Shown here: positions 22,467 to 31,502 of the stretch, one piece after another
Position numbering within the stretch: the stretch's first letter is position 1
How the letters are laid out: each line of letters opens with the position of its first letter
Assembly (NCBI RefSeq): GCF_000701685.1
Contig: NZ_JNJO01000013.1
Span: 1 to 45,181 of the forward strand
Length of the DNA stretch: 45,181 nt
Source: Gemella sanguinis ATCC 700632
GTDB taxonomy: Bacteria > Bacillota > Bacilli > Staphylococcales > Gemellaceae
Direction of reading: 5' to 3'
The notes under the pieces: model-generated
Database searches by the model: none
Told to the model about the DNA's origin: nothing
Seen by the model: the letters and a program-made list of their open reading frames with translations, nothing else
Made by a program: the position numbers and the translations under genes

Positions 22467-23543
22467 TTAGTTATTCTTGTTTATGCCTAACATTGCTTTA
22501 ACGAAGTCCGGCATTTCTTGACTGTTACCTTGATTTGATCCATTATTATTTGCATCTCGTTTAGCTAACATTTCTTTAACAAACTCCGGCATTTTTGGTT
22601 CGCTTTCTTTGAATTCATCAAAGGTTGATTTTTCTGGATTGTGGAAAGTATACTTGTTATTTTCGTGTTTTCTTATAGTTGAAACTAATGCCTTAATTAG
22701 TCTCGGATCATAGTTAGGCATAGGTGGACGATGATACTTAACGCCGAATTCTTCGCAAAGTTCCTTACATTCAACATCGTTATCGTACAATACTTCAACG
22801 TGCTCACTAATAAAGCTTAATGGAATAAATATATAGTGCTCTGGGTGTTGTTCCTGCCCTTTTAAATATTCTAGGACATCAGGTTTTATCCACGGCATAC
22901 CAATATCACTTTCACTTTGCCAAGTATTTACATAATTATCAGGGTGTAGATCTAATTTATTTGCGATAATATCAGTCATATTATAAACTTGTTCAACATA
23001 TGGATCATTGAACTTAAATGCGATTTCTGGAACGCTATGTGCTGTGAAAATTGCCTTATAGCTATCAGTTTTTATGTCGTTTTCTATGATTTTTTTAATT
23101 TCGTCTACCCAATAGTTAATAAGTTCTCCTTCTTCATACCATGATTTTATAATATTAAATTTGATTTTATCGCTTTTAATAAATCTCTCGTAACCCATTA
23201 TTGAATAAATAGAGTAATGAGGTTCTAGTACTAAACAAATACATTGCTCTATGCCATCATTTTCCATAGTTTTGATAACGTCAGGAATAAATGGTCTTGA
23301 GAATTTATTTGCAAAGTATATTGAATATTCTTCGCCTAATTCATCTCTAAGTAATTCTACTTCTTTTTTTGTAATTTCTTGAAGTGGTGATTGTTTAATT
23401 TTTAAATAATTGCCTAGCAATAAGTTTATTTCGTCGTCATTAGGACGTTTTCCTTTTCTAATGTTAGTAAAAAATTCGCATATTCCATCGAAATCATAAC
23501 TTTCTGGCGAACCATAAGTCATAACAAGAATAGATTTTTTCAT
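22467..23543 (-). CDS. cpfC: Coproporphyrin III ferrochelatase with C-terminal extension
   Basis: 358 residues. It inserts Fe2+ into coproporphyrin III in the Gram-positive heme route (formerly hemH). Key residues align with Bacillus subtilis: Tyr10 (MTYGSP, equivalent to Tyr13), catalytic His169 (FTAHSVP, His183) and Glu250 (HVEVLYDND, Glu264); also LEPHYSIYS and WQSESD. The core ends near residue 300. A 50-residue tail follows, not in the Bacillus enzyme, with two copies of a short motif, MPEFVKEML (318-326) and MPDFVKAML (344-352), joined by a polar Asn/Gly/Gln linker. Single gene, no other heme genes nearby, so coproporphyrin may be made elsewhere or taken up. Confidence 0.92.
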   Translation of the reverse strand: MKKSILVMTYGSPESYDFDGICEFFTNIRKGKRPNDDEINLLLGNYLKIKQSPLQEITKKEVELLRDELGEEYSIYFANKFSRPFIPDVIKTMENDGIEQCICLVLEPHYSIYSIMGYERFIKSDKIKFNIIKSWYEEGELINYWVDEIKKIIENDIKTDSYKAIFTAHSVPEIAFKFNDPYVEQVYNMTDIIANKLDLHPDNYVNTWQSESDIGMPWIKPDVLEYLKGQEQHPEHYIFIPLSFISEHVEVLYDNDVECKELCEEFGVKYHRPPMPNYDPRLIKALVSTIRKHENNKYTFHNPEKSTFDEFKESEPKMPEFVKEMLAKRDANNNGSNQGNSQEMPDFVKAMLGINKNN

Positions 23544-23789
23544 ATAAATAAATACCTCTCAGTTAATGTATAAATTTATTATAGCACTGTACATACAAGA
23601 AAGCACGAATTTTTATTTAAGAAGAGTCGGAGGTGCATGGGGGAGGAGAGATTTATAGTTGAAAAAAAAGAGAAAAAGAGTTATTATCAATAGTAAAGTA
23701 TAAAATATGCTTTTTGTGGATAATGAATATCCATATTGTTTTTATAAATGTGAAATTTTATATGTTTAAAGAAAAAAGGAGGCGGAACT

Positions 23790-24155
23790 ATGAGAAAGAG
23801 ATTTGTAGGAGCGGTAACATTGATTACAGCAGTGGCGGGGGTTATTTATATGAAAAATAATCCAAAATATAAAGAGATAGTTCAAAAAGTAAAAAATGCA
23901 GATGCTCGTGGTTTATATGAAAAAATTATTTTAGAAAAAGATAAGTTAGCTTTTACAAGTAAAGCTAAAATAAAAGATTACAAAGTAGATTATGAAAGTA
24001 TTAGAAATATGGGCGAAAAAATATTCGCAAGACTGATTATTAATAATAATGAAAAAGCTAATATTGAAATTCTTATGAGTGATGATGCGCAGCAAGTTGA
24101 GGAAGTAGGTCATTCAGAAGAAGTTGATAAAATATTAGAGAGCGAAGAAGAGTAA
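23790..24155 (+). CDS. Small membrane-anchored protein, function unknown
   Basis: 121 residues, AAAGGAGGCGG before ATG. One N-terminal hydrophobic segment (residues 5-20, FVGAVTLITAVAGVIY) after RKR acts as an anchor. The rest is a charged alpha/beta region (KYKEIVQKVKNADARGLYEKII, GEKIFARLIINNNEKANIEIL) ending in a very acidic tail. I do not recognise the family. Monocistronic, with its own terminator. Confidence 0.7.
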   Translation: MRKRFVGAVTLITAVAGVIYMKNNPKYKEIVQKVKNADARGLYEKIILEKDKLAFTSKAKIKDYKVDYESIRNMGEKIFARLIINNNEKANIEILMSDDAQQVEEVGHSEEVDKILESEEE

Positions 24156-24157
24156 TA

Positions 24158-24197
24158 AAACAACCCTCTGAAATGAAAGTTTCAGAGGATTGTTTTG
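24158..24197 (+). terminator. Intrinsic terminator
   Basis: AAACAACCCTCTGAAA pairs with TTTCAGAGGATTGTTT with one mismatch around a six-base loop, right after the stop codon. Confidence 0.85.
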
Positions 24198-24522
24198 TCT
24201 TAAGGGGGAGTTTAGTATTGATAATTTATATAAAATAATTAATTTTTGGTATAAAAAATACATTTCAATAAAGGGTTTTTATAGAATTTTGGAAACGAAT
24301 TACTCAGAAATTATATTTTAAAATAAATTTAAATTATGAGATAGATAAAATAACAAGAATATAGATACGAATTGTCAGAAAATACAGCTTTATTTTTCGA
24401 TTTAAAATGCTAATTTATCAATGATTAGAGCTTATTCAAATTTTTTTAAAAACAATCTAAAAAATTATAATTTATTAATGCTTCTAACTAGTTTTAGGAC
24501 ATATAATAGTATATAATAGACA
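24198..24522. other. AT-rich intergenic region before the lipid kinase
   Basis: 325 bases without a credible gene. TATAAT occurs at 24502-24507 and 24512-24517; the second, about 40 bp before the start codon at 24553, is the likelier -10. I see no RNA structure. Confidence 0.4.
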
Positions 24523-24552
24523 GTGAGAAAGTGTTTTTTTGGAAAGGATAAA

Positions 24553-25401
24553 ATGATCGAAATAATTGTAAATACAAACAGCAAAAATTCTGTAAAAAAG
24601 TTATCTGAATTAGAAAAAATATTTAAAGTGGAGAAAATAGCTTATAAAGTTCATAGAACATCAAAAACTATTACCGCTAAGGAGCTAATGGATGAGGTTT
24701 CTTCAGAAGAGTTGATAGTTATAGGGGGAGATGGAACAATTAATGAAGTCATCAACAACTATCATGATGAAAAGATTATCTATCTAGCAAAAGGTTCAGG
24801 TAATGATTTAGCAAGATCACTAGGACTAAAATCAGAAAATATAATGGATTTAATAAAATCAAAGAAAGTAAATATATATGATGTTGCTAGTGTGAATGGG
24901 GAGAAATTTTGTTCTGGATTAGATATAGGGTTTAATGCGGATATAATAAAACGTGAAAAACAAACTAAGCTAAAAAAGTACCTAAAGAAGTATATTTACA
25001 TTTATTGCGGGATTTTAAGTTTGTTGTCGCTGAAAAAATACTATGTAAAGGTGGAGTATGATGAGGGGAAATTAGAAAGTAGTAATATCTATTTATTTAA
25101 TATCATGGTTCAGCCTTACGAAGGTGGAGGAATAAAATTTTCCGATACCGCAAATGGTCAAGATGGATTTCTTCATGTGATGGTAATGAGTGATATGAAG
25201 TTTAGAACTTTTGTCTATAATTATATATGCCTTCTTCTGAAACAACCTCAGAAGATGAAAGGTGTAAAATATATAAAAACAAAAAATATAAAAATTGAGA
25301 CGAATCAAAAACATTACCAAATTGATGGAGAATTAAAGAAGGCCAAAGGGATTTTAGATATAAAATGTATAGAAAAATTCTATAAGATTAAGAGAAAATA
25401 A
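24553..25401 (+). CDS. Diacylglycerol kinase-type lipid kinase (DagK/YegS family)
   Basis: 282 residues from ATG 24553 with AAAGGA close upstream; an in-frame GTG at 24523 lies at the transcription start and is unlikely. The catalytic domain signatures are VIGGDGTINEVINNY (58-65 core) and AKGSGNDLARSLG (81-85). The second, beta-sandwich domain follows, with FCSGLDIGFNADI and KHYQIDGELKK. Family members phosphorylate diacylglycerol or related lipids at the membrane, recycling the lipid released by lipoteichoic acid synthesis; which lipid is used here is not shown. It precedes the capsule locus but is separated by a hairpin. Confidence 0.88.
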   Translation: MIEIIVNTNSKNSVKKLSELEKIFKVEKIAYKVHRTSKTITAKELMDEVSSEELIVIGGDGTINEVINNYHDEKIIYLAKGSGNDLARSLGLKSENIMDLIKSKKVNIYDVASVNGEKFCSGLDIGFNADIIKREKQTKLKKYLKKYIYIYCGILSLLSLKKYYVKVEYDEGKLESSNIYLFNIMVQPYEGGGIKFSDTANGQDGFLHVMVMSDMKFRTFVYNYICLLLKQPQKMKGVKYIKTKNIKIETNQKHYQIDGELKKAKGILDIKCIEKFYKIKRK

Positions 25402-25428
25402 GGGAATAATTTAAGCGAATAATTGGGG

Positions 25429-25456
25429 ATAGTAAATACAAAGACGAATTTACTAT
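25429..25456 (+). terminator. Hairpin between lipid kinase and capsule locus
   Basis: ATAGTAAAT and ATTTACTAT form a 9-bp stem; the U-run after it is weak (TTATTAGAG), so read-through into the capsule genes is possible. I found no strong promoter between here and 25541. Confidence 0.5.
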
Positions 25457-25540
25457 TTATTAGAGTTATTTGCATTTAAAATTATTCCTTGTTTTTTGTG
25501 GAATATTTATAAAAAAATGAAAAGAGGAAGAGAAGGAAAA

Positions 25541-27010
25541 ATGAGCAGAAGAACGAGAAATAGTGGTGTAGAAGAGTCGAAGTTAGATGGCTTTAGAGTA
25601 GTTAATGGGTTATTAACTATAGCCTTATTAGTGTTAGGAGCTATAGTTCTGTGGACGATGTTTTCGCATAATTTCCTGGACTTTAGAGGAGTTAACTATA
25701 TTATAGCGATAAGTACTTTGTTAGTACTTATATTGGGACTATATTCTGTAATTAAAAGAAGGGTAAAAGTACTTACTACAATACTGTTAGTATTAATGAA
25801 TATAGTACTAGTCTTTACATATTCACAATTTAGAACTGCGATTAACTTATTTGATAACTTAAATAGTACAGCAGCGGTAAGTGAATATACTATGAGCGTA
25901 GTAGTGCCAAAAGATAGTGATGTTAATTCGATAAATGATTTGAGTGGAGCGGATGTAGCAGCTCCAGTATCAAGTGATGGAGATAATATCAATAAGCTAA
26001 TGAAAGACATCCGTGCAAAAAACAACAATAAATCATTAGATTTAGTGGAAGAAAAAAGTTATATTAGCTCTTATGAAAGTCTAGAAAAAGGAACTAGCAA
26101 GGCTATGATACTTAACAGTGCACATGAAAGTTTTGTAACTAGTCAATACCCAGACTTTAGTGAAAAAACTAAGAAAATATATGAACTTAAAATAACAAAA
26201 CGAGTAGATTCAAAAGGTAATGAAAAAGTTGGAGATACATTTAATGTTTATATAAGTGGTATAGATACTCACGGTCCAATATCTTCAGTATCTCGTTCAG
26301 ATGTAAACATAATTATGACGGTCAATAAAAAAACAGGTAAGATATTATTAACAACAACGCCTAGGGACTCATATGTAAAAATAGCCGATGGCGGAAATAA
26401 CCAGTACGATAAATTGACGCACGCAGGTATATATGGAGTTGATGCTTCTATTCATACTTTAGAGAATTTATATGATATTAAGATAGATTATTATGCTAGA
26501 CTTAACTTTACATCATTTACTAAGATTGTTGATATTATCGGTGGTGTAGATGTTTATAATGATCAAAGTTTTGTATCACATATAGGAAATTATAATTTTG
26601 AACCTGGTATGTTACATCTAGACTCTGCACATGCATTAGCCTTTGTAAGGGAACGTTATAGCTTAACTGATGGAGATAACGATAGAGGTAAAAACCAAGA
26701 AAAAGTTATAACTGCGATGATTAAAAAATTATCAACAAAAGAAGCTCTTTCAAATTATAACAGTATAATTAAAGAGTTAACAGAATCTATTCAAACTAAT
26801 ATGCCGCTTGAGACAGCTATGGGGCTTGCGAATGAGCAGTTAAGTGCTGGAAAAGACTATATCGTGAGTTCTCAAGCATTAACAGGAACAGGAAGCATGG
26901 GATTAACATCTTACGCTATGCCTGAAGCAAATCTATATATGACAAAAATAGATGATAAGAGTTTAAATGAAGTAAAAGAAAATATTAAAAATGTATTGGA
27001 AGGAAAATAA
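25541..27010 (+). CDS. cpsA: LCP-family (LytR-CpsA-Psr) capsule attachment protein
   Basis: 489 residues from ATG 25541, with AAGGA and GAGG just upstream; an upstream TTG is less likely. Three N-terminal membrane helices (about 18-38, 44-64, 70-92) are followed by a CpsA-type accessory outer domain (about 110-210, VVVPKDSDVNSINDLSGADV) and the LCP catalytic domain (about 235-400): DVNIIMTVNKKTGKILLTTTPRDSYV, YYARLNFTSFTKIVDIIGGVDV, FVRERYSLTDGDNDRGKNQE. LCP enzymes move the finished polymer from undecaprenyl phosphate to peptidoglycan. The three-helix layout matches streptococcal CpsA, the usual first capsule gene. It abuts the next gene with no gap. Confidence 0.92.
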   Translation: MSRRTRNSGVEESKLDGFRVVNGLLTIALLVLGAIVLWTMFSHNFLDFRGVNYIIAISTLLVLILGLYSVIKRRVKVLTTILLVLMNIVLVFTYSQFRTAINLFDNLNSTAAVSEYTMSVVVPKDSDVNSINDLSGADVAAPVSSDGDNINKLMKDIRAKNNNKSLDLVEEKSYISSYESLEKGTSKAMILNSAHESFVTSQYPDFSEKTKKIYELKITKRVDSKGNEKVGDTFNVYISGIDTHGPISSVSRSDVNIIMTVNKKTGKILLTTTPRDSYVKIADGGNNQYDKLTHAGIYGVDASIHTLENLYDIKIDYYARLNFTSFTKIVDIIGGVDVYNDQSFVSHIGNYNFEPGMLHLDSAHALAFVRERYSLTDGDNDRGKNQEKVITAMIKKLSTKEALSNYNSIIKELTESIQTNMPLETAMGLANEQLSAGKDYIVSSQALTGTGSMGLTSYAMPEANLYMTKIDDKSLNEVKENIKNVLEGK

Positions 27011-27754
27011 ATGAGAGAAGGAATAAGGATAGTTGATATTCATTCACATATAATCTTTGGTGTTGATGACGGCGCTAGCGATGAAAGTGAAACTAGAAAA
27101 CTATTAGAAGAAAGTTATAAACAAGGGGTACGCACTATAATTGCTACCCCTCATAGAAGACGTGGGATGTTTGAAACATCTAATGAAGTTATTAAAGAAA
27201 ACTTTGCGAGGGTTGAGGAAATCGCTCGTGAAGTAGCGGATGACTTAGAGGTATATCTAGGAAGTGAAATTTTTTATAGAGAAGGTGAAATCGCAAAAAT
27301 TGAAAGTGGTAATTATGAAACACTAGCACAAACAGACTATATATTAATAGAGTTTTCTTATGAGATACGCTATAAAGAAATGTACAATGCATTAAATAAT
27401 ATACTTCAATTAGGTCTTACGCCGGTAATTGCTCATATAGAAAGGTATAACAATCTTGATGAGAAAAAAGCGCAAGAGCTAGTTAATATGGGATGTTTAG
27501 TACAAATTAATGCAGCTAGCATATTAAAACCGAAGTTGTTCGGAGATAAGCATAAAAATTACAAAAAACGTGCTAAGAAATATTTAGACGCAGAGCTAGT
27601 GCATTTTATCGCTAGTGATATGCATAATATGACGAATAGACGAACATATATGGAAGAAGCGTTCAATATAATTGAGAAAAAATATGGAACATCTTATGCT
27701 TTCGAGTTGTTCTCAAAAAATCAAGAACGACTATTAATGAATAAAATTATATAA
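27011..27754 (+). CDS. cpsB: Capsule tyrosine-protein phosphatase (PHP family)
   Basis: 247 residues; the ATG directly follows the stop of the LCP gene, with AAGGAAA inside that gene's end. A manganese-dependent PHP phosphatase that removes phosphate from the CpsD tyrosine tail. Metal ligands are visible: DIHSHIIFGVDDGA (His11, His13, Asp19/20), ATPHRRRG (His48), and later VIAHIERY and FIASDMHN. Full length for CpsB/Wzh. Confidence 0.93.
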   Translation: MREGIRIVDIHSHIIFGVDDGASDESETRKLLEESYKQGVRTIIATPHRRRGMFETSNEVIKENFARVEEIAREVADDLEVYLGSEIFYREGEIAKIESGNYETLAQTDYILIEFSYEIRYKEMYNALNNILQLGLTPVIAHIERYNNLDEKKAQELVNMGCLVQINAASILKPKLFGDKHKNYKKRAKKYLDAELVHFIASDMHNMTNRRTYMEEAFNIIEKKYGTSYAFELFSKNQERLLMNKII

Positions 27755-27775
27755 GGAAAAGAGGAGAAGCCAAGA

Positions 27776-28468
27776 ATGGATAATCAAGAAAAAGATTTTG
27801 TACAAATAGATATAATGCTGTTATTAAGAAGAATATGGAGTCAAAAACTAATAATAGTATTAACGACGTTAGTTTTTACAGCTGGAGCACTAATGTATAG
27901 CTTATTTATTGCAACGCCGAAATACAACAGTACAACAAGAGTATATGTGGTAAATCAGAAAAAAGATAATCAAGCTATTACTACACAAGACGTTCAGTTA
28001 GGTACATTATTAGTTAAAGACTATAAAGAAATTATTTTATCAAATAGTGTAATGAGTGATGTAGTATCAAAAAATAATTTATCAATAACACCTGGGGAGC
28101 TTGCTAAAAAAATAAGTGTTGATGCTCCAAAAGATACACGTATAATTTCTATTACTGCAACTGATAAAGATCCACAAAAAGCTCGTGATCTAGCTAATGC
28201 TGTAAGAGAAGTATCAGCAGATAAAATTAAAGAAGTTACAAAAATAGAAGATGTAACAACTTTAGAACAAGCGGAAGCGGCTTTAACACCAAGTTCACCT
28301 AATGTATTTAAAAATTCAGTACTAGCAGCGTTATTAGGATTTATTTTAGCGGTTGGTGGAGTAGTGTTAATAGAACTTATGGATGATAGAATCAAACGTC
28401 CAGAAGATATTGAAGAAACAATGAATTTAGTACTTTTAGGTGTTATCCCAAGTACAAATAAAAAATAG
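27776..28468 (+). CDS. cpsC: Capsule chain-length/kinase adaptor protein (Wzz type)
   Basis: 230 residues, GAGGAGAAGCC before ATG. Membrane helices at about 26-46 and 180-200 flank an outer domain (YVVNQKKDNQAITTQDVQLG; DPQKARDLANAVREVSADKI), the Wzz layout without the kinase. It activates the cytoplasmic kinase CpsD and helps set polymer length. The C-terminal cytoplasmic end (MDDRIKRPEDIEETMNLVLLG) is the usual kinase-contact piece. Nine bases before cpsD. Confidence 0.92.
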   Translation: MDNQEKDFVQIDIMLLLRRIWSQKLIIVLTTLVFTAGALMYSLFIATPKYNSTTRVYVVNQKKDNQAITTQDVQLGTLLVKDYKEIILSNSVMSDVVSKNNLSITPGELAKKISVDAPKDTRIISITATDKDPQKARDLANAVREVSADKIKEVTKIEDVTTLEQAEAALTPSSPNVFKNSVLAALLGFILAVGGVVLIELMDDRIKRPEDIEETMNLVLLGVIPSTNKK

Positions 28469-28477
28469 GAGAAGATT

Positions 28478-29206
28478 ATGTCGCAAATCAATTTATTAAC
28501 GAATGAAAGAATAGTAGATAGAACTAATACAGAGTATTATAATGCGCTAAGAACAAATATCCAGTTTTTAGGAAAAGATATAAAAGTTATTGCACTAACA
28601 TCAACAAGTGAAAACGAAGGGAAAAGTACAGTTTCTGTAAATATAGCAATTTCACTTGCTGAACTAGGGTATAAAACTATTTTAGTAGATGCTGATACAA
28701 GAAAATCTGTAATGGCAGGTAGATTCAAATTCACTAACAAAATAACGGGTCTTACTAGTTATTTATCAGGGGTAGCAGCTATTGAGGAAGTAATTTATGA
28801 AACAGACGTTGAGAACTTAAATATTATTCCTGCAGGGAAGGTTCCACCTAGTCCAACTAGCTTATTACAAAATAAAAACTTCAATATTATGATTGATGTG
28901 TTTAAAGAATATTATGATTATATTATCATTGATACACCACCTATTGGTGCAGTTATCGATGCTGCGATTATCGCGAAAAAATGTGATGGCTTTATAACTG
29001 TAGTAGAAGTAAATAAAGTTAAGAAAAAAGCTTTAGAAAGAGCAAAAGATCAACTTGAAAAAGCTGGTTCAAAATTCCTTGGAGTAATTTTAAATAAAGT
29101 AGAAGAACGTGATTTAGGTTACGGTGGTTATGGTAGCTATGGTGGTTACGGGGATTATGGTAAAAAAGAAGAGTCGAAAGATAAAAAGAAAAGAAGAAAT
29201 AAGTAG
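28478..29206 (+). CDS. cpsD: Capsule autophosphorylating tyrosine kinase
   Basis: 242 residues, AGGAG before ATG. BY-kinase fold: Walker A TSENEGKSTVSVNIA (about 43-57), Walker A' ILVDADTRKS (68-77), and Walker B YIIIDTPPIG. The C-terminus carries five tyrosines in a Gly-rich run (GYGGYGSYGGYGDYG), the sites of trans-phosphorylation, then a basic tail. Phosphorylation state tunes polymer assembly together with CpsB and CpsC. Confidence 0.94.
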   Translation: MSQINLLTNERIVDRTNTEYYNALRTNIQFLGKDIKVIALTSTSENEGKSTVSVNIAISLAELGYKTILVDADTRKSVMAGRFKFTNKITGLTSYLSGVAAIEEVIYETDVENLNIIPAGKVPPSPTSLLQNKNFNIMIDVFKEYYDYIIIDTPPIGAVIDAAIIAKKCDGFITVVEVNKVKKKALERAKDQLEKAGSKFLGVILNKVEERDLGYGGYGSYGGYGDYGKKEESKDKKKRRNK

Positions 29207-29215
29207 GTAACAAAT

Positions 29216-30580
29216 ATGTATTATGTAAGAAAAAATAATAAAGTTTTATTCTTGCTTTTTGACATACTTGGTTTGTTAATATCATACATATCTACTTTCA
29301 ACTTTAACATTAGTTCTAAGGTCAGTGTATATTTAGCTATGATTTTAGTTGTAATAAGTACCGCTATTATTGTTATGGGAGAAGAATATTCTACGATAGG
29401 AGAACGCGGATATTTAGTAGAGTTGAAAATGGTATTTATCTATACTGTTAAGTTAGTTTCGTTATTTGCTCTTTATACAGCGATATTTGAGAGAGAGTAT
29501 TTCTATAATCTTTCTTCAAGTTTAGAATTACCTAAATTCATGGTATTGATTTTTGTGTTTACATATGTATTTAGAACAGTAATAAAAAGGATTAATTCTA
29601 AGTATAAAGATGATAGTAGAAATATAATAATCTTATCTGAATTTGAGGACCTTGACAAAATTGGGGAGTTACCTCCGAACTATAATGTACTTGGATATGC
29701 TAATGATTCTGAAGAGTATATTTATAATAATAAACCTGTAATACACGGTCTAGATCAAATCAGATACTTTTTATCGACACATAGGGTTGATGAAATATAT
29801 GTAAATTTACCTTCTCATAGTAATTTACGAGAAACATTTCAAATGTTTGAGTTGTTAGGAATTCCGATGAAGATAAATATCACCCCTATAATTCAAGAAG
29901 TAGGGGCTAATACTGTAGTAACATTTCAAGGGGATAATGTTTATCTAACATCCGCTATGAAGATAGCTACATTAAGACAGATGATATTTAAACGTTTAAT
30001 GGATATTGTCTTATCTATTATTGGAATTGTTTTAACAGGTATAGTTGCGATAATAATATATCCAATTGTAAGAAAAGAAGCGCCGGGTCCATTAATATTT
30101 AAACAAACAAGAATGGGTCAAAACGGGAAAAAATTCCAAATATATAAATTTAGAAGTATGTATATGGATGCTGAGGAAAGAAAAAAAGAGCTGATGGAAA
30201 AAAATCAGCTATCATCAGATCTAATGTTCAAAATGGATAACGATCCTAGGATTTTCCCATTTGGGCAAAAATTACGTGATTGGTCACTAGATGAACTACC
30301 ACAATTTATCAATGTCCTAAAAGGAGATATGAGTGTTGTGGGAACTAGGCCGCCAACATATGATGAATATAAAAAATATGAGCTACACCACTTCAAGAGA
30401 ATGCGGGTGAAACCAGGAATAACGGGTATGTGGCAAACGAGCGGTCGTAGTAATATATTAGATTTTGAAGAAGTTGTAAAACTAGATTTAAAATATATAG
30501 AAGAATGGTCATTAAGGCTAGATGTAAAAATTATTTTTAGAACAATATTAGTTGTTTTAAAACGAGAAGGAAGTAAATAA
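29216..30580 (+). CDS. cpsE: Undecaprenyl-phosphate sugar-phosphate transferase (initiating enzyme)
   Basis: 454 residues; the ribosome site is weak (AGTAGGTAA). Four to five N-terminal membrane helices and a CoA-binding-like central part (about 135-240) lead to a polyisoprenyl-phosphate hexose-1-phosphate transferase domain (about 255-454): KRLMDIVLSIIGIVLTGIVA membrane segment, PLIFKQTRMGQNGKKFQIYKFRSM, LDELPQFINVLKGDMSVVGTRPP, RVKPGITGMWQTSGRS. It places the first sugar phosphate on the lipid carrier. Length and order match streptococcal WchA/CpsE (glucose-1-phosphate) but the sugar cannot be proved from sequence. Confidence 0.9.
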   Translation: MYYVRKNNKVLFLLFDILGLLISYISTFNFNISSKVSVYLAMILVVISTAIIVMGEEYSTIGERGYLVELKMVFIYTVKLVSLFALYTAIFEREYFYNLSSSLELPKFMVLIFVFTYVFRTVIKRINSKYKDDSRNIIILSEFEDLDKIGELPPNYNVLGYANDSEEYIYNNKPVIHGLDQIRYFLSTHRVDEIYVNLPSHSNLRETFQMFELLGIPMKINITPIIQEVGANTVVTFQGDNVYLTSAMKIATLRQMIFKRLMDIVLSIIGIVLTGIVAIIIYPIVRKEAPGPLIFKQTRMGQNGKKFQIYKFRSMYMDAEERKKELMEKNQLSSDLMFKMDNDPRIFPFGQKLRDWSLDELPQFINVLKGDMSVVGTRPPTYDEYKKYELHHFKRMRVKPGITGMWQTSGRSNILDFEEVVKLDLKYIEEWSLRLDVKIIFRTILVVLKREGSK

Positions 30581-30697
30581 ACAGCTAATTAGGGAAAAAA
30601 GAAAAAGCCTATGTTTAAGTCGGCAAACAAGAACATAGACCTTAATATTCAATAAAGACATTATAGCATAAAATAATAAGAAATGGAAGACGATGGT

Positions 30698-31492
30698 ATG
30701 GAAATAAATGAAAAAGTAAGGTTAGTACAAAAGAAAGAAGTAGAACTATTAAAAATCTTTTCAGACATTTGTGAAAAGCACAATTTAACATATTATGCCC
30801 TAGGAGGAACATTATTAGGAGCGATAAGACATGGAGGTTTTATCCCTTGGGATGACGATATGGATTTAGGTATGCCTAGGGAAGACTATGATAAATTCAT
30901 AGAGATCGCGGATAGTGAATTGCCAAAACATATACTACTAAAAACTCATACTGATAATTTAGGAAATACTTCTATTCGTGATACTGCTACTGTAGTAACA
31001 TTTGGTACTACTGACTGCAATCCATTTTTAGACATCTTCCCACTAGATGGTTTCCCAGATAAAGGATTTTCTGAATGGAAGCATGAAAAACATATTTTAT
31101 TCTATAGAATGTTATCTAAGCTATCTGTTGTTCATGAAATTTCTGATAGAGATAGAGGGAAATTTGAGAATACTTTAGTAAAAGTAGCTAAGGCAACAAA
31201 GATAGATAGATTTTTAAATACAGAAAAAATTAATAAAAAACTTCATAGAGTAATTAGAAAATATGGGTTCTATGATAGCCCTAGAGGTGGTAATGTTTTA
31301 GGAACATATCGTGATAGAGAGATTGTTCCAATAGAAGTATTTGGTGAACCTAAAAAAATGGAGTTCGAAGGTATGCAATTAAGCGTGCATAGCCAACCAG
31401 AGAAATATTTAGAAAATATCTATGGCGACTTTATGAAATTACCAAAAGAAGAAGATAGAGTAGGTCATTTCGAAGCGGCTTATGGAAAATAG
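30698..31492 (+). CDS. LicD-family phosphotransferase
   Basis: 264 residues from ATG 30698, where GGAAG lies eight bases upstream; an in-frame ATG at 30683 has no ribosome site. The LicD nucleotidyltransferase core is clear: YYALGGTLLGAIRHGGFIPW followed by DDDMDLGMPREDYDKF with the metal-binding Asp pair. LicD proteins transfer phosphocholine or other phospho-groups, such as phosphoribitol or sugar phosphates, from a CDP or lipid donor to glycans. No choline uptake or activation genes are in the window, so the group is undetermined. The 117-bp gap before it contains CTATGTT/AACATAG, a possible attenuator. Confidence 0.88.
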   Translation: MEINEKVRLVQKKEVELLKIFSDICEKHNLTYYALGGTLLGAIRHGGFIPWDDDMDLGMPREDYDKFIEIADSELPKHILLKTHTDNLGNTSIRDTATVVTFGTTDCNPFLDIFPLDGFPDKGFSEWKHEKHILFYRMLSKLSVVHEISDRDRGKFENTLVKVAKATKIDRFLNTEKINKKLHRVIRKYGFYDSPRGGNVLGTYRDREIVPIEVFGEPKKMEFEGMQLSVHSQPEKYLENIYGDFMKLPKEEDRVGHFEAAYGK

Positions 31493-31502
31493 GAGGAAGA
31501 CT

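Noticed and set aside
23637-23693. 18-codon frame behind GGAGG before the gene at 23790
   Set aside because: Ribosome site too close to ATG and a purine-only codon run; probably chance.
20946-23723. Replication origin
   Set aside because: The DnaA-box matches are scattered single sites, with no dnaA, dnaN or unwinding element nearby.
30698-31492. Phosphocholine decoration by LicD
   Set aside because: The LicD fold alone does not fix the substrate, and no choline uptake or activation genes are present.
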